Shown: piece by piece, positions 16,226 to 24,950 of the stretch
Position numbering within the stretch: the first letter of the stretch is position 1
Layout: every line of letters starts with the position of its first letter
DNA from: Firmicutes bacterium UBA6132
GTDB taxonomy: Bacteria > Bacillota_A > Clostridia > Tissierellales > Sedimentibacteraceae
Length of the DNA stretch: 28,500 nt
Reading direction: 5' to 3'
NCBI GenBank assembly: GCA_002435835.1
Contig: DIVM01000276.1
Span: 1-28,500, forward strand
The notes under the pieces: generated by a model
Seen by the model: the letters and a program-made list of their open reading frames with translations, nothing else
The model's database searches: none
What the model was told of the DNA's origin: nothing
Position numbers and translations under genes: made by a program

Positions 16226-16254
16226 ATTATATATTAAATAAAATTGTAAGGCAA
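16226..16254 (-). promoter_or_regulatory. Promoter for the riboswitch-permease transcript
   Basis: On the - strand TTGCCT (16254-16249), 17 bases and TATAAT (16231-16226) place the start of transcription about 20 bases before riboswitch P1. Confidence 0.75.
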
Positions 16255-16277
16255 TAACCAATTTGTAGTATTTTTAA

Positions 16278-16334
16278 ATTCGGACACCAACAAATAAATA
16301 TCTTTGTATTTAATATAAATACAAGAGTCCGAAT
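16278..16334. repeat. Two-tier inverted repeat between the permease promoter and ilvD
   Basis: An outer 8-bp perfect stem ATTCGGAC/GTCCGAAT encloses a perfect 9-bp hairpin TTGTATTTA/TAAATACAA (16304-16324). There is no T run on either side, so it is not a normal terminator. It lies about 150 bp before ilvD, upstream of the possible ilvD promoter, and could be an operator, a small RNA or a structured remnant. Confidence 0.55.
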
Positions 16335-16390
16335 ATAGCTTCCAAAATTTTTCGGTTTATCATATAAAAAATCATATATTTTCTTATAAA

Positions 16391-16418
16391 TTACTGGTAA
16401 AATTAATATAGTTATGAT
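16391..16418 (+). promoter_or_regulatory. Possible ilvD promoter
   Basis: TTACTG, 16 bases and TATGAT lie about 65 bp before the ilvD start. Both boxes depart from consensus and the region is AT-rich, so this is tentative. No T-box or attenuator is seen before ilvD. Confidence 0.35.
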
Positions 16419-16484
16419 AAAATAATTATTAAATATTAACTATTAAAATATAGAAATTTATTATATATAAAAGGAAGGTACATT

Positions 16485-18146
16485 ATGAGAAGTGATGCAG
16501 TAACTAAAGGCGTACAACAAGCACCTCACCGTTCGTTGTTCAACGCATTGGGACTTACAAAGGAAGAATTGGACAAACCTTTAATAGGTATTGTTAGTTC
16601 ATATAACGAAATTGTTCCAGGACATATGAACTTAGATAAAATAGTTGAAGCTGTAAAATTAGGAGTTGCAATGGCTGGTGGAACACCGGTAGTATTCCCA
16701 GCAATAGCAGTATGTGATGGTATAGCAATGGGACATGTTGGTATGAAATATTCTTTGGCAACAAGAGAATTAATAGCTGATTCTACAGAAGCTATGGCTA
16801 TGGCGCATGCTTTTGACGGTTTGGTAATGGTACCAAACTGTGATAAAAATGTTCCTGGACTTTTGATGGCAGCAGCAAGGGTGAATATTCCAACTATATT
16901 TGTAAGTGGCGGACCAATGCTTGCAGGTAAAGTTGATGGTAAAAAAACTTCCCTTTCAACTATGTTTGAAGCAGTTGGAGCATATCATGCAGGCAATATG
17001 ACAATAGAAGAAGTAGAAAATTATGAAAACAATGCATGTCCATCATGTGGTTCTTGTTCAGGTATGTTTACAGCTAATTCTATGAACTGTTTAACAGAAG
17101 CACTTGGAATGGGATTAAAAGGGAATGGAACAATCCCAGCTGTTTATTCAGAAAGAATTAGACTTGCAAAACATGCTGGAATGCAAATCATGGATCTTGT
17201 TAAAAAAGATATTAAACCAAAAGATATAATGACAGAAGATGCATTCATGAATGCATTGGCAATTGATATGGCACTTGGATGCTCTACAAACAGCATGCTG
17301 CACTTGCCAGCTATAGCTCATGAAGCAGGATATGATTTAAATCTTGATATAGCTAATGAAATTAGTGCTAAAACACCAAATCTTTGTCACTTAGCTCCAG
17401 CAGGAGACACTTATATGGAAGATTTGTATGAAGCAGGCGGAGTTTATGCTGTTATGAATGAACTTAATAAGAAGGGTTTATTAAAAACTGATTTAATCAC
17501 AGTTTCAGGAAAAACAGTTGGTGAAAATATAGAAGGATGCATCAATACAAATCACGATATAATAAGACCTATAGAAAATCCATATAGCCAAACAGGAGGT
17601 ATTGCTGTATTAAAAGGAAATCTTGCACCTGATTCATGCGTTGTTAAGCGTTCAGCAGTTGTAGAAGAAATGCTTGTTCACGAAGGACCAGCGAGAGTAT
17701 TTGACTGCGAAGATGATGCAATAGAAGCAATAAATTCAGGAAAAATAGTTGCAGGGGACGTTGTTGTAATTCGTTATGAAGGACCAAAAGGTGGACCTGG
17801 TATGAGAGAAATGTTAAACCCTACATCTGCAATAATGGGTAGAGGACTTGGAAGTTCAGTTGCATTAATAACAGACGGCCGCTTTTCAGGAGCATCAAGA
17901 GGAGCAAGCATAGGACATGTTTCTCCAGAAGCAGCTGTTGGTGGAAATATTGCATTAATCGAAGAAGGCGACATCATTAAAATAGATATAAACAAAAATA
18001 CAATAGATTTTGTTGTAACAGATGAAGAATTGGCAAGAAGAAGAGAAAACTGGAAACCAAGACAACCAAAAATAACAACAGGATATTTAGCAAGATATGC
18101 TGCATTAGTTACATCTGGAAACAGAGGAGCTATATTAGAAGTTTAA
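16485..18146 (+). CDS. ilvD: Dihydroxy-acid dehydratase
   Basis: The 553-residue enzyme dehydrates 2,3-dihydroxy acids to 2-keto acids, the shared third step of valine and isoleucine synthesis, also feeding leucine and pantothenate. Family signatures include [14 protein letters not shown] (residues 117-130) with Cys119 and [18 protein letters not shown] (185-202) with Cys191. At the site where [2Fe-2S] plant/mycobacterial enzymes have a third cysteine (PCN), this protein reads VPGHMNL, as in the E. coli [4Fe-4S], oxygen-labile type; that fits an anaerobe. The RBS AAGGAAGG fixes the start. It stands alone, without other ilv genes, between divergent permease and convergent CAP genes, and has its own terminator. 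Confidence 0.97.
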   Translation: MRSDAVTKGVQQAPHRSLFNALGLTKEELDKPLIGIVSSYNEIVPGHMNLDKIVEAVKLGVAMAGGTPVVFPAIAVCDGIAMGHVGMKYSLATRELIADSTEAMAMAHAFDGLVMVPNCDKNVPGLLMAAARVNIPTIFVSGGPMLAGKVDGKKTSLSTMFEAVGAYHAGNMTIEEVENYENNACPSCGSCSGMFTANSMNCLTEALGMGLKGNGTIPAVYSERIRLAKHAGMQIMDLVKKDIKPKDIMTEDAFMNALAIDMALGCSTNSMLHLPAIAHEAGYDLNLDIANEISAKTPNLCHLAPAGDTYMEDLYEAGGVYAVMNELNKKGLLKTDLITVSGKTVGENIEGCINTNHDIIRPIENPYSQTGGIAVLKGNLAPDSCVVKRSAVVEEMLVHEGPARVFDCEDDAIEAINSGKIVAGDVVVIRYEGPKGGPGMREMLNPTSAIMGRGLGSSVALITDGRFSGASRGASIGHVSPEAAVGGNIALIEEGDIIKIDINKNTIDFVVTDEELARRRENWKPRQPKITTGYLARYAALVTSGNRGAILEV

Positions 18147-18160
18147 TAAATTAAATATAC

Positions 18161-18200
18161 AAAAATGGAGCTAAGTAAAAAACTAAGCTCCATTTTTTTG
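18161..18200 (+). terminator. Intrinsic terminator after ilvD
   Basis: AAAAATGGAGCTAAGT pairs with ACTAAGCTCCATTTTT with a single mismatch and continues into a T run, 15 bp after the ilvD stop. Confidence 0.88.
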
Positions 18201-18278
18201 TTTTTAAATAAATTTTCTTATTTAATTATTACAAGTAATTATTATTTTATAAACTAACTAATTTTTTATAACTTAATT

Positions 18279-18539
18279 GATTCGATACCGTTAGAGATTA
18301 AATTATAGTATTTTTCCGTACGTTAGACGTTATTTTGTGGAATTGTACGAAAGAAGAAAAACAGTTTTGGCGCGATTAGCGAAGCGGTTTAGCGCCATTG
18401 TTTGCACTCTGTGTAAGCGATTGACACAAAATCAGAGATTTTGGTCATCTGCTTACCTTCTTGAAGTAACAATTCCCAAAATGTTGTCAGGAAGGAAAAA
18501 TACTATAATTTAATCCCGATAACATAGGATATGCGAATC
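18279..18539. repeat. Long nested inverted-repeat element (MITE-like or structured RNA)
   Basis: Outer 22-base arms at 18296-18317 and 18494-18515 (GATTAAATTATAGTA then TTTTTCC) are perfectly complementary. The pairing extends outward to GATTCG (18279-18284)/CGAATC (18534-18539). It extends inward through an imperfect 20-base pair at 18326-18346 and 18469-18488 (ATTTTGTGGAATTGT against ACAATTCCCAAAAT). The inner part is richer in G and C and holds hairpins TGGCGC/GCGCCA (18368-18397), GTGT/ACAC (18411-18427) and AAAATC/GATTTT (18428-18442). GTAAGC/GCTTAC encloses the last two. No ORF or transposase is present. It lies between two convergent terminators. Confidence 0.8.
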
Positions 18540-18590
18540 CCTAATACCTAACAAATTTTATTAAACTTGAAATTTCATTAAATTTTAAAC

Positions 18591-18615
18591 AAAAAAACCA
18601 GGCATTACGCCTGGT
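18591..18615 (-). terminator. Intrinsic terminator of the CAP-domain gene
   Basis: On the - strand ACCAGGC/GCCTGGT with loop GTAAT is followed by a run of T, about 37 bp after the stop codon. Confidence 0.9.
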
Positions 18616-18651
18616 CTTAGTTCAAAAATTATATTTTTGCTTCTTGTTCAA

Positions 18652-19527
18652 TTATCTTGTGAACATTTGTGTCCAATATGGTGTTCCATCTGATTTTGTT
18701 GCATATCCAACACCTATTTTAGTAAAAGAAGTGTTAAGAATATTAGCTCTGTGTCCTGAAGAATTCATCCATGCAGTTACAACTGCTTCTGGAGTTCTTT
18801 GACCATATGCTATATTTTCACCCCATGCTGACCAGTTAATTCCAAATTGAGTTAACATGTTACCAGCACTTCCGTAGGTTGGTGATTGATGTGCAAAATA
18901 GTTATTTGTAGCCATATCTTTTGACTTTGTTCTTGCAACATTAGAAATGGAAGAATCCATTGTAAGAGCAGCTAAGCCGTTCTTTTGTCTTTCGATGTTA
19001 ACAAGTTCTACTACTTTTTGTTCATAGCTTAAATTTGACGAAGAAACTGTATTGCTTGATGGTGCCTGTGGTTTTGTCACAGGTGCCACTGGTGCTGGTT
19101 TAGTAGCAACAGGTGTTGTTGCAGGTTTAGTTACAACTGGTGCAGCAGGTGTTGTAGTTGCAGGTTTAGTTACTACAGGCGCAACAGGTGTTGTAGTTGC
19201 AGGTTTTGTTGCAACTGGTGTAGTTGGAACAGCTGGTGCTGGTTTTACAACTACTGGTTTAACTGCAGCCGGCTTAGTTGGAGCTGGAGTAGCAGTTTCT
19301 GTTTTAATTGTTGTTTTCCAGTTAATTTTATTTAAATCGATTGTTTTACCATTTACAGTAAATGTAGCTTGTTTAAAAAGATTTGAATAATTTAAATTAT
19401 TTCCTTTTAATATATTATTTAAATCATAATTTCCTTTTACACAAGTTGTTGTGTCCGCAGCAAATGCTGTTGTAGATGATAAAGCTAATACTGCAGATAA
19501 AGTTAATGCCATTATTCTTTTTTTCAT
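18652..19527 (-). CDS. Secreted CAP/SCP-domain protein with Pro/Thr-rich linker
   Basis: The 291-residue protein starts with a signal peptide (MKKRIMALTLSAVLALSSTT, cleaved near AFA-AD). A short unique segment (about 24-75) with VNGKTIDLNKINWK follows. Residues 76-165 are a low-complexity linker of repeated KPATTTPVAPVVT-type units. The C-terminal CAP domain (about 167-291) is of the YkwD type: ELVNIERQKNGLAAL, YFAHQSPTYG, SAWGENIAYG and WMNSSGHRANIL supply the His/Glu cavity residues. Such proteins are exported, often wall- or spore-associated in Clostridia; their activity is poorly defined. The linker probably spans the cell wall. The RBS AGGAGTG fixes the start. It is a single-gene unit with its own promoter and terminator. 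Confidence 0.92.
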   Translation of the reverse strand: MKKRIMALTLSAVLALSSTTAFAADTTTCVKGNYDLNNILKGNNLNYSNLFKQATFTVNGKTIDLNKINWKTTIKTETATPAPTKPAAVKPVVVKPAPAVPTTPVATKPATTTPVAPVVTKPATTTPAAPVVTKPATTPVATKPAPVAPVTKPQAPSSNTVSSSNLSYEQKVVELVNIERQKNGLAALTMDSSISNVARTKSKDMATNNYFAHQSPTYGSAGNMLTQFGINWSAWGENIAYGQRTPEAVVTAWMNSSGHRANILNTSFTKIGVGYATKSDGTPYWTQMFTR

Positions 19528-19626
19528 AATTCACTCCTATTTAGTCTTAGATTTTTACAGAAGAGGTTTTACGCCCTACTTCTTTGGAAATTTTTGAACT
19601 TGTTAATGAGCTTTTCGTCATAAGTG

Positions 19627-19655
19627 ATTATAGCATGTACTTTTTTTAATTTAAA
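19627..19655 (-). promoter_or_regulatory. Promoter of the CAP-domain gene, with a hairpin leader
   Basis: On the - strand TTTAAA, 17 bases and TATAAT preceded by TGC (an extended -10) start a leader of about 95 bases. Within it AGAAGTAGG and CCTCTTCT (about 19560-19584) form a bulged hairpin. I tested the leader by eye against c-di-GMP and c-di-AMP riboswitch consensus and saw no match. Confidence 0.6.
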
Positions 19656-19698
19656 CCCACAATAAATTGTTATAATGGTAAATATGTCAATAATATTA

Positions 19699-19727
19699 CA
19701 CAATAATGTAAAAATAATAACATTGTG
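19699..19727. repeat. Inverted repeat in the CAP/tyrS divergent region
   Basis: CACAATAATGT faces ACATTGTG with one bulged base, with no T run on either side. A second small dyad, TGTATTTGAATACA, lies near 19799-19812. They could be protein-binding sites; the remainder of 19656-19840 is AT-rich without visible genes. Confidence 0.4.
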
Positions 19728-19841
19728 AAAATTTTATTCATATATATTGATTTAATGTATAAATTATGTAGAAATAAAGCATAATTATTAACAGGTATTG
19801 TATTTGAATACAAATAATTACATTAAAAAATTAAGATGGTA

Positions 19842-19870
19842 TTGACTTTGAGCTAAAAATATATTATTAT
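19842..19870 (+). promoter_or_regulatory. Sigma-A type promoter for the tyrS T-box leader
   Basis: TTGACT (19842-19847), a 17-base spacer and TATTAT (19865-19870), the same arrangement and -10 as the valS leader promoter. Confidence 0.8.
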
Positions 19871-19889
19871 TCCTTTATTGAATGTATGA

Positions 19890-20111
19890 TAACATGACTG
19901 TGAAAGAAATTAAGTAACATTTTGGTTACAAAATTAGAGAATGAGTCGGTTGGTGAAAGATTCATAGAACAAAATGTGAAATACGATTCTTGAGTTACTG
20001 TGGGAAACCATAGCGGGTTTGCTGATCGTTATATCAGTTAAAGGCATGCAAATGTAAATTAAGGTGGTACCACGGGTTTTCTCGTCCTTTTGGAGAGATA
20101 GCCTTTTTTTG
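19890..20111 (+). promoter_or_regulatory. T-box leader (tyrosine specifier) with terminator, controlling tyrS
   Basis: The T-box sequence AAGGTGGTACCACGG is at 20061-20075, with the UGGN base U matching discriminator A73 of tRNA-Tyr. Stem I shows AGTA-ACATTTTG facing CAAAATGT-GAAA-TAC-G, which places the specifier TAC (Tyr) at 19982-19984. The terminator runs from GGGTTTTCTCGTCC to GGAGAGATAGCC and a T run ending about 20110. Uncharged tRNA-Tyr should allow read-through into tyrS. Confidence 0.94.
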
Positions 20112-20154
20112 TATTATAGGGATAAAATTATATAAAAAATAACCGGAGGATAAA

Positions 20155-21387
20155 ATGTTAAAAGGAAATGTTTTTGATGTATTAAAAGAAAGAGGATACA
20201 TAGAGCAATGTACGCATGAAGATGAAATTAAAGATTTGTTAGGAAAAGAATCTGTTACATTTTATATAGGATTTGATCCTACAGCGGACAGTTTGCACAT
20301 AGGTCATTATATTCAGATAATGGTTATGTCAATTATGCAGCAACACGGACATAGACCGATTGCCCTTTTAGGTGGTGGTACTACAATGATTGGTGATCCA
20401 TCTGATAAAACAGGCATGCGTAATATAATGACACAAGAAATAATTTCTCAAAATGCTGATAACTTTAAAAAAGTATTTACTAAATTTTTAGATTTTTCAG
20501 AAGGAAAGGCAATTATGGATAACAATGCAGAATGGTTGTTGCCATTAAACTTTCTTGATTTCATGAGGGAAGTTGGAGTACATTTTTCAGTTAATAGAAT
20601 GCTTACTGCTGATTGTTATAAATCAAGAATGGAAAAAGGTCTTACATTCTTTGAATTTGCATACATGCTTTTACAATCATATGACTTTTATGTATTGAAT
20701 CAAAAATATAATTGCAAAATGCAGTTTGGTGGAAATGATCAATGGTCAAATATTTTAGGTGGAGTAGATCTTACAAGAAGAAAAGCTAATGAACAAGTTT
20801 ATGGAATGACTTTCTCACTTTTAACTAACTCAGAAGGAAAGAAAATGGGTAAAACTGAAAAAGGAGCTTTGTGGCTTGATAGAGACAAAACATCACCATA
20901 TGATTTCTATCAATATTGGAGAAATATTGATGATGCTGATGTTGAAAAATGTTTAGCTCTTTTAACGTTTTTACCTATGGATGAAGTTAGAAGATTAGGA
21001 GCTTTAAAAGATGCTGAAATAAATAAAGCTAAAGAAGTTTTAGCATATGAAGTTACAAAATTAATTCATTCTGAAGAAGATGCTATAAAATCTCAGGAAG
21101 CTGCAAGAGCATTGTTTTCAGGCGGGGCTGATTCAGAAAATATTCCTACATCTGAACTTACAACTGCCGAGTTAGGAGAATCAATGACTGTAATAGATTT
21201 GATGGCAAAAGCAGGATTGATTAAAACAAAAAGTGAAGGCAGAAGATTGATAGAACAAAAAGGTGTTACTATAAATGACAATGTAATTGAAGATTTTAAT
21301 TCAACTGTATCAAATGCTGATTTCACTGACAACAAGTTAATGATTAAAAAAGGCAAAAAAGTTTTCCATAGAGTAAAATTAGTTTAA
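20155..21387 (+). CDS. tyrS: Tyrosyl-tRNA synthetase
   Basis: The 410-residue class I synthetase charges tRNA-Tyr. The HIGH motif is exact at residues 48-51 ([10 protein letters not shown]). The KMSKS-loop equivalent is KMGKT at 230-234 ([14 protein letters not shown]), as in the E. coli-type TyrS clade rather than the TyrZ clade. The tyrosine-binding segment includes [20 protein letters not shown]. The C-terminal S4 domain (about 345-410, [17 protein letters not shown]) binds the tRNA long variable arm. The length is standard. The RBS CCGGAGGATAA fixes the ATG about 43 bp after the T-box terminator. Confidence 0.98.
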   Translation: MLKGNVFDVLKERGYIEQCTHEDEIKDLLGKESVTFYIGFDPTADSLHIGHYIQIMVMSIMQQHGHRPIALLGGGTTMIGDPSDKTGMRNIMTQEIISQNADNFKKVFTKFLDFSEGKAIMDNNAEWLLPLNFLDFMREVGVHFSVNRMLTADCYKSRMEKGLTFFEFAYMLLQSYDFYVLNQKYNCKMQFGGNDQWSNILGGVDLTRRKANEQVYGMTFSLLTNSEGKKMGKTEKGALWLDRDKTSPYDFYQYWRNIDDADVEKCLALLTFLPMDEVRRLGALKDAEINKAKEVLAYEVTKLIHSEEDAIKSQEAARALFSGGADSENIPTSELTTAELGESMTVIDLMAKAGLIKTKSEGRRLIEQKGVTINDNVIEDFNSTVSNADFTDNKLMIKKGKKVFHRVKLV

Positions 21388-21403
21388 TATTATTATAAAT
21401 AAA

Positions 21404-21421
21404 GGACTGCTAAGGCAGTCC
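21404..21421. terminator. Terminator hairpin between tyrS and the Mo-hydroxylase operon
   Basis: The perfect 7-bp stem GGACTGC/GCAGTCC with loop TAAG lies between convergent genes. The - strand side is followed by TTTATTTATAATA, so it mainly ends the molybdenum hydroxylase operon; it may also stop tyrS transcripts. Confidence 0.75.
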
Positions 21422-21425
21422 CTAA

Positions 21426-22271
21426 TTATGTAAGTAAATTTAACAAAAAATCCTTTAACAAATTAATAGAAACTTTTTTTCTATATTCTTTAGTTGAGCG
21501 TATGTCATCAATTGGATTTATGAGAATTTCATACTGGCTTATAATATTGTCAAGTAGACCGGTTAAATCTGATTTTTTAATACCGCTAATTTGTGACTCA
21601 ATTTGTATGCTTCTTACAGGTGTTGGTGATACTGCGCCAAATGCAATTCTAACATCTTTTATATGAGATTCATCTGTAACAGCCAAAGCATATATGGATG
21701 TTTTAGTTATTGTATTTGATTTTCTTTGACCTATTTTTTTATAATAAATGGAGTTAAAGTTCTGTAAAGGAATTTTTATGTTCTTTAAAATTTCGTTGTC
21801 TTTTAATATATTTTCTTTTGGTCCTGTTATAAAATCAATTATTTTTACTGTGCGGTTTCTGTAAATTGAACATAATTCCAATTCTGCATCAAGTGCATAA
21901 AGCATTGGCAGGGAATCCCCAGCAGGGGAAGAGTTACATATGTTGCCACCCAATGTTCCAATATTTCTGATAGATGGTGAGCCGATGTTATATAAAGGAA
22001 GCTTTATGTATTTTGGAATGCTTTTGTTGTTGAGTATTTCAGCATATGTTGCACAAGAACCAATGAAAATATCATCATTTGCAATTTTAATTTCATGCAA
22101 TTCACTTAAATGACCTATAAAAATAATATCCTTTGAAAAATCTAAATTAGTACCGCTCCATGGTCTATGTTTAACTGACAGGTCCGTTCCTCCTGCAAAG
22201 ACAAAAGTGTTTTTCAAATTTTTTATTTCCAAGGCTTCTTTAAAATTAAAAGGTATGTATGCATTTACCAT
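21426..22271 (-). CDS. Molybdenum hydroxylase FAD subunit (xanthine dehydrogenase family, CoxM type)
   Basis: The 281-residue protein is the medium subunit that passes electrons from the iron-sulfur subunit to FAD and NAD+ or another acceptor. FAD-binding motifs are FVFAGGTDLSVKHRP (residues 24-38) and SPSIRNIGTLGGNICNSSPA (98-117), followed by GDSLPMLYALDAELEL. The C-terminal CO-dehydrogenase flavoprotein domain covers about 180-280. The ATG overlaps the stop of the iron-sulfur gene by 7 bp (ATGGTAA), so the two are translationally coupled. It is last in the operon and ends 5 bp before the convergent terminator. It lacks a CX-type iron-sulfur insertion like that of 4-hydroxybenzoyl-CoA reductase. 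Confidence 0.95.
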   Translation of the reverse strand: MVNAYIPFNFKEALEIKNLKNTFVFAGGTDLSVKHRPWSGTNLDFSKDIIFIGHLSELHEIKIANDDIFIGSCATYAEILNNKSIPKYIKLPLYNIGSPSIRNIGTLGGNICNSSPAGDSLPMLYALDAELELCSIYRNRTVKIIDFITGPKENILKDNEILKNIKIPLQNFNSIYYKKIGQRKSNTITKTSIYALAVTDESHIKDVRIAFGAVSPTPVRSIQIESQISGIKKSDLTGLLDNIISQYEILINPIDDIRSTKEYRKKVSINLLKDFLLNLLT

Positions 22272-22744
22272 AATCCGTCCCCCTTTATTGAAGCTTTCAT
22301 AACTGCATCAACTATTGCGTTGTATCCAGTGCATCTGCACAAATTTCCTTCCAGAGCTTCTCTTATTTCTTCTTCTGTAGGGTGGGAATTGTTTGAAAGC
22401 AGATATTCTGAAGCAAGAATCATTCCTGGTGTGCAAAATCCACATTGTACACTTCCTGATTCTTCAAAACTATTTTTTAGTATATTAAATTTTTCTGTTT
22501 TTGAATATCCTTCTATTGTAATTATTTCTTTGCCTTCTATTGATGGGGAGATAACAAGGCATGAATTAACAAGTTTGTTGTTAATCAATACCGAACAGGC
22601 TCCGCATTCACCTTCGCCACAACCTTCTTTTGTTCCCGTTAATTTAAAATCATCCCTCAATATATCTATGAGGCGTTTTAATGGATCTACATATATTATT
22701 TTTTCTTCGCCGTTTAATCTGAAATTTATTTTAATTTTCATCAT
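22265..22744 (-). CDS. Molybdenum hydroxylase [2Fe-2S] subunit (CoxS/XdhC type)
   Basis: The 159-residue small subunit carries two [2Fe-2S] clusters. The plant-ferredoxin-like cluster uses Cys42, Cys47, Cys50 and Cys62 (EGCGEGECGACSVL). The second, helical-bundle cluster uses Cys101, Cys104, Cys136 and Cys138 (QCGFCTPGM and GNLCRCTGYN). It moves electrons from the molybdenum site to FAD. The start is preceded by GGAGC and lies inside the 3' end of the large-subunit gene (14-bp overlap); a second ATG directly follows the first, so the protein may begin at residue 1 or 2. Gene order is large, small, medium subunit. Confidence 0.97.
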   Translation of the reverse strand: MMKIKINFRLNGEEKIIYVDPLKRLIDILRDDFKLTGTKEGCGEGECGACSVLINNKLVNSCLVISPSIEGKEIITIEGYSKTEKFNILKNSFEESGSVQCGFCTPGMILASEYLLSNNSHPTEEEIREALEGNLCRCTGYNAIVDAVMKASIKGDGLW

Positions 22745-24842
22745 TCATCAGCTCCATAATATATTCTTGTGTAACAGGTATTTTTGAAATTTTTTTATTT
22801 AATGCATTTTGAACTGCTAAAGCGTATGCAGGAGCAGCTCCTACTATAGTAAGTTCACCCATTCCACGAGCTCCATAAGGCCCTTCATCAAATGGGTTAG
22901 AAATAAGATTACTTTCTATTTTAGGAAAATCAATTGATGACGGGATTATATAATTTGTTAAATTGCATTGTTGTATAAAACCATCTTTTACTTGAAGTAC
23001 TTCCAATTTTCCGTAACCAAGTCCTTGAATTATGCCTCCTTCGATTTGTCCTTTAGCTATTCTTTCATCAATAGCATTTCCGATATCATATACTGCCCAA
23101 ATACCTTTAATATTTGATTCATAAGTTATAGGATCTATTTCTACTTCAACTGCATTTGCTCCCCAAGAATATTCGGGGTTTGCATTTCCCTTTAAATTAT
23201 CATTATCCCAAGATAAATTTTGTGGGTATTTATATTCTTTAATTATTTCAATTTCTTCTTCAGTCCATTTTTTTTTCATTTCTTCAGATATGTCTTTTAA
23301 GAGTTTCCCTACTATCATTATCGTTCTTGAAGCAACTGTAGGACCTGAATCAGGGCAAATTAGAGTGTCAGGATAATTGATTTTTATATTTTCAATAGGT
23401 AATTCTAATGTTGTAGCAACTATTTTTCTAAGAGTAGTCAAAACACCTTGACCCATTTCTGCAGCGGAAGTATAAATTTCTACAGTATTGTCTTTATTTT
23501 TCTTTAACTTTGCTTTTGTGTGAATTACACTTTTTTCACCATTTCCTGTAAATCCACAACCATGCATAATTATGGATATTCCTATGCCTTGAAGTTTTTC
23601 AGTATTTTCTTTAAACTTTTCTCTTTTTTTATTATACAAAGACATTTGTTCTATTCTTTCAGCTATCTGGTTTAATTTTATATCATAGTTAAATAAACCT
23701 GAAGTTGATGAAGAATCACCTTTTTTAAGAAAATATTTTTTTTTTAATTCTAATGAATCCATATTTAATTTATTAGCGATATTTTCCATATGCATTTCTA
23801 TTGCAAAAATTGCTTGGCAACCTCCAAATCCTCTGAAAGCACCTGTCACTATGTTATTTGTATAAAAAGCAACTGCATGAATTTTTAAGTTTGGGATATT
23901 ATATGCACCACTTGATGCAAAAGCGATTCTTTGCAAAACTACATTAGAAAGCCCAGCATATGCACCAGCATCAATTTTAATATTTATTTCTCTTGCTACA
24001 ATTATATTTTCATCATTTATATAACTTTTTATATTTATGATGGAAGGATGCCTTTTAGTAGAACAAATAATATCTTCTTGCCTGTCAAAAACAAGTTGAA
24101 CAGGTTTTTTAGCTTTTGTTGAAGCAAGAGCTGCATGAACCCCTATTAATGATGGATATTCTTCTTTTCCACCAAATGCACCTCCTGTAGGGAGTTGAAC
24201 TACTCGTATTGCATCATCAGAATAATTTAAAGCTTGTTTTAGTGAATTATGTATAAAATAAGGGCATTGCATGGAACCATACGCAGTAACGAAATCACCA
24301 TCATAATGTCCAATCATGGACTGAGTTTCTAAATAAATATGTTCTTGATAACCAGTATTAAATTCATCGTCCACTATATAAGAATAGTTTTTAACAGCTG
24401 AATCAAAATTTCCTTTAGTAAATTCATATTCTGCACAAATTTTATTTAGCTTTTCTGATTCTTCTATATTTAATATTGGTTTTAAAACAGTATAATTAAC
24501 TTTAATATTTTTTAATATATTTAATATAATATTTTTATCAGGTCCTACTACAAGAAGTATTGGTTCACCTACATAATTAACTTTGTCTTCTGCAAAAAAA
24601 GGCTGGTCATCTTTTACAATGGGAACTATGTTTTTATGCGGAATGTCTTTAGAGTCCACAATGAAATATCCTTTAGGAATTTCAGGAATTTCTATAGAAT
24701 TTATTTTAGCACATGGGAATTCAGATCTAAGTGTTTTGGCATATAGCATATGTTCAAAATGTAAATCCTGAGTAAATTTAGCTTTTCCCTCTATTTTTTC
24801 ATCAAAATCAATTCGTTTTACTGGGATACTTATATTATCCAT
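22731..24842 (-). CDS. Molybdenum hydroxylase large, molybdopterin-binding subunit (xanthine dehydrogenase family)
   Basis: The 703-residue catalytic subunit binds the Mo-pterin cofactor and hydroxylates a heterocycle or aldehyde with water as oxygen source. The N-terminal domain (about 5-110) has IEGKAKFTQDL. The cofactor-binding core includes GGAFGGKEEY, TGAFRGFGGCQ and EMGQGVLTTLRKI. The C-terminal PYGARGMGELTIVGAAPAYA holds the glutamate of the GE(L) motif that acts as the catalytic base. Absence of the CO dehydrogenase AYRCSFR loop argues against a CO substrate. Xanthine or another purine is plausible given a purine permease elsewhere in the window, but nothing proves it. No maturation factor lies beside it. 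A GAGGTG RBS supports the ATG. First gene of a three-gene overlapping operon. Confidence 0.95.
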   Translation of the reverse strand: MDNISIPVKRIDFDEKIEGKAKFTQDLHFEHMLYAKTLRSEFPCAKINSIEIPEIPKGYFIVDSKDIPHKNIVPIVKDDQPFFAEDKVNYVGEPILLVVGPDKNIILNILKNIKVNYTVLKPILNIEESEKLNKICAEYEFTKGNFDSAVKNYSYIVDDEFNTGYQEHIYLETQSMIGHYDGDFVTAYGSMQCPYFIHNSLKQALNYSDDAIRVVQLPTGGAFGGKEEYPSLIGVHAALASTKAKKPVQLVFDRQEDIICSTKRHPSIINIKSYINDENIIVAREINIKIDAGAYAGLSNVVLQRIAFASSGAYNIPNLKIHAVAFYTNNIVTGAFRGFGGCQAIFAIEMHMENIANKLNMDSLELKKKYFLKKGDSSSTSGLFNYDIKLNQIAERIEQMSLYNKKREKFKENTEKLQGIGISIIMHGCGFTGNGEKSVIHTKAKLKKNKDNTVEIYTSAAEMGQGVLTTLRKIVATTLELPIENIKINYPDTLICPDSGPTVASRTIMIVGKLLKDISEEMKKKWTEEEIEIIKEYKYPQNLSWDNDNLKGNANPEYSWGANAVEVEIDPITYESNIKGIWAVYDIGNAIDERIAKGQIEGGIIQGLGYGKLEVLQVKDGFIQQCNLTNYIIPSSIDFPKIESNLISNPFDEGPYGARGMGELTIVGAAPAYALAVQNALNKKISKIPVTQEYIMELMNDEN

Positions 24843-24950
24843 TTACACCTCGCTTTGACTTATATATTCAAATAATATTTATTTCTAAAATATATTCAAA
24901 ATTTCATCATATATGAATTTAAGGAATGCGTTAAAATAATAAAAAAATTA

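Noticed and set aside
19080..19260. Short tandem repeats that could suggest a CRISPR array
   Set aside because: They are in-frame coding repeats of the Pro/Thr linker; units are short and degenerate, with no unique spacers.
19052..19390. A 112-codon + strand frame rich in Gly, Ala, Val and Thr
   Set aside because: It is the reverse complement of the Pro/Thr linker repeats of the CAP protein; low complexity explains the open frame.
19533..19625. Possible c-di-GMP or c-di-AMP riboswitch in the CAP gene leader
   Set aside because: Cell-wall genes often carry one, but conserved aptamer motifs are absent; only a simple bulged hairpin is seen.
22320..22787. A 155-codon open frame on the + strand opposite the [2Fe-2S] subunit gene
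   Set aside because: It is the antisense shadow of a well-supported iron-sulfur gene, lacks an RBS and shows no recognisable domain.
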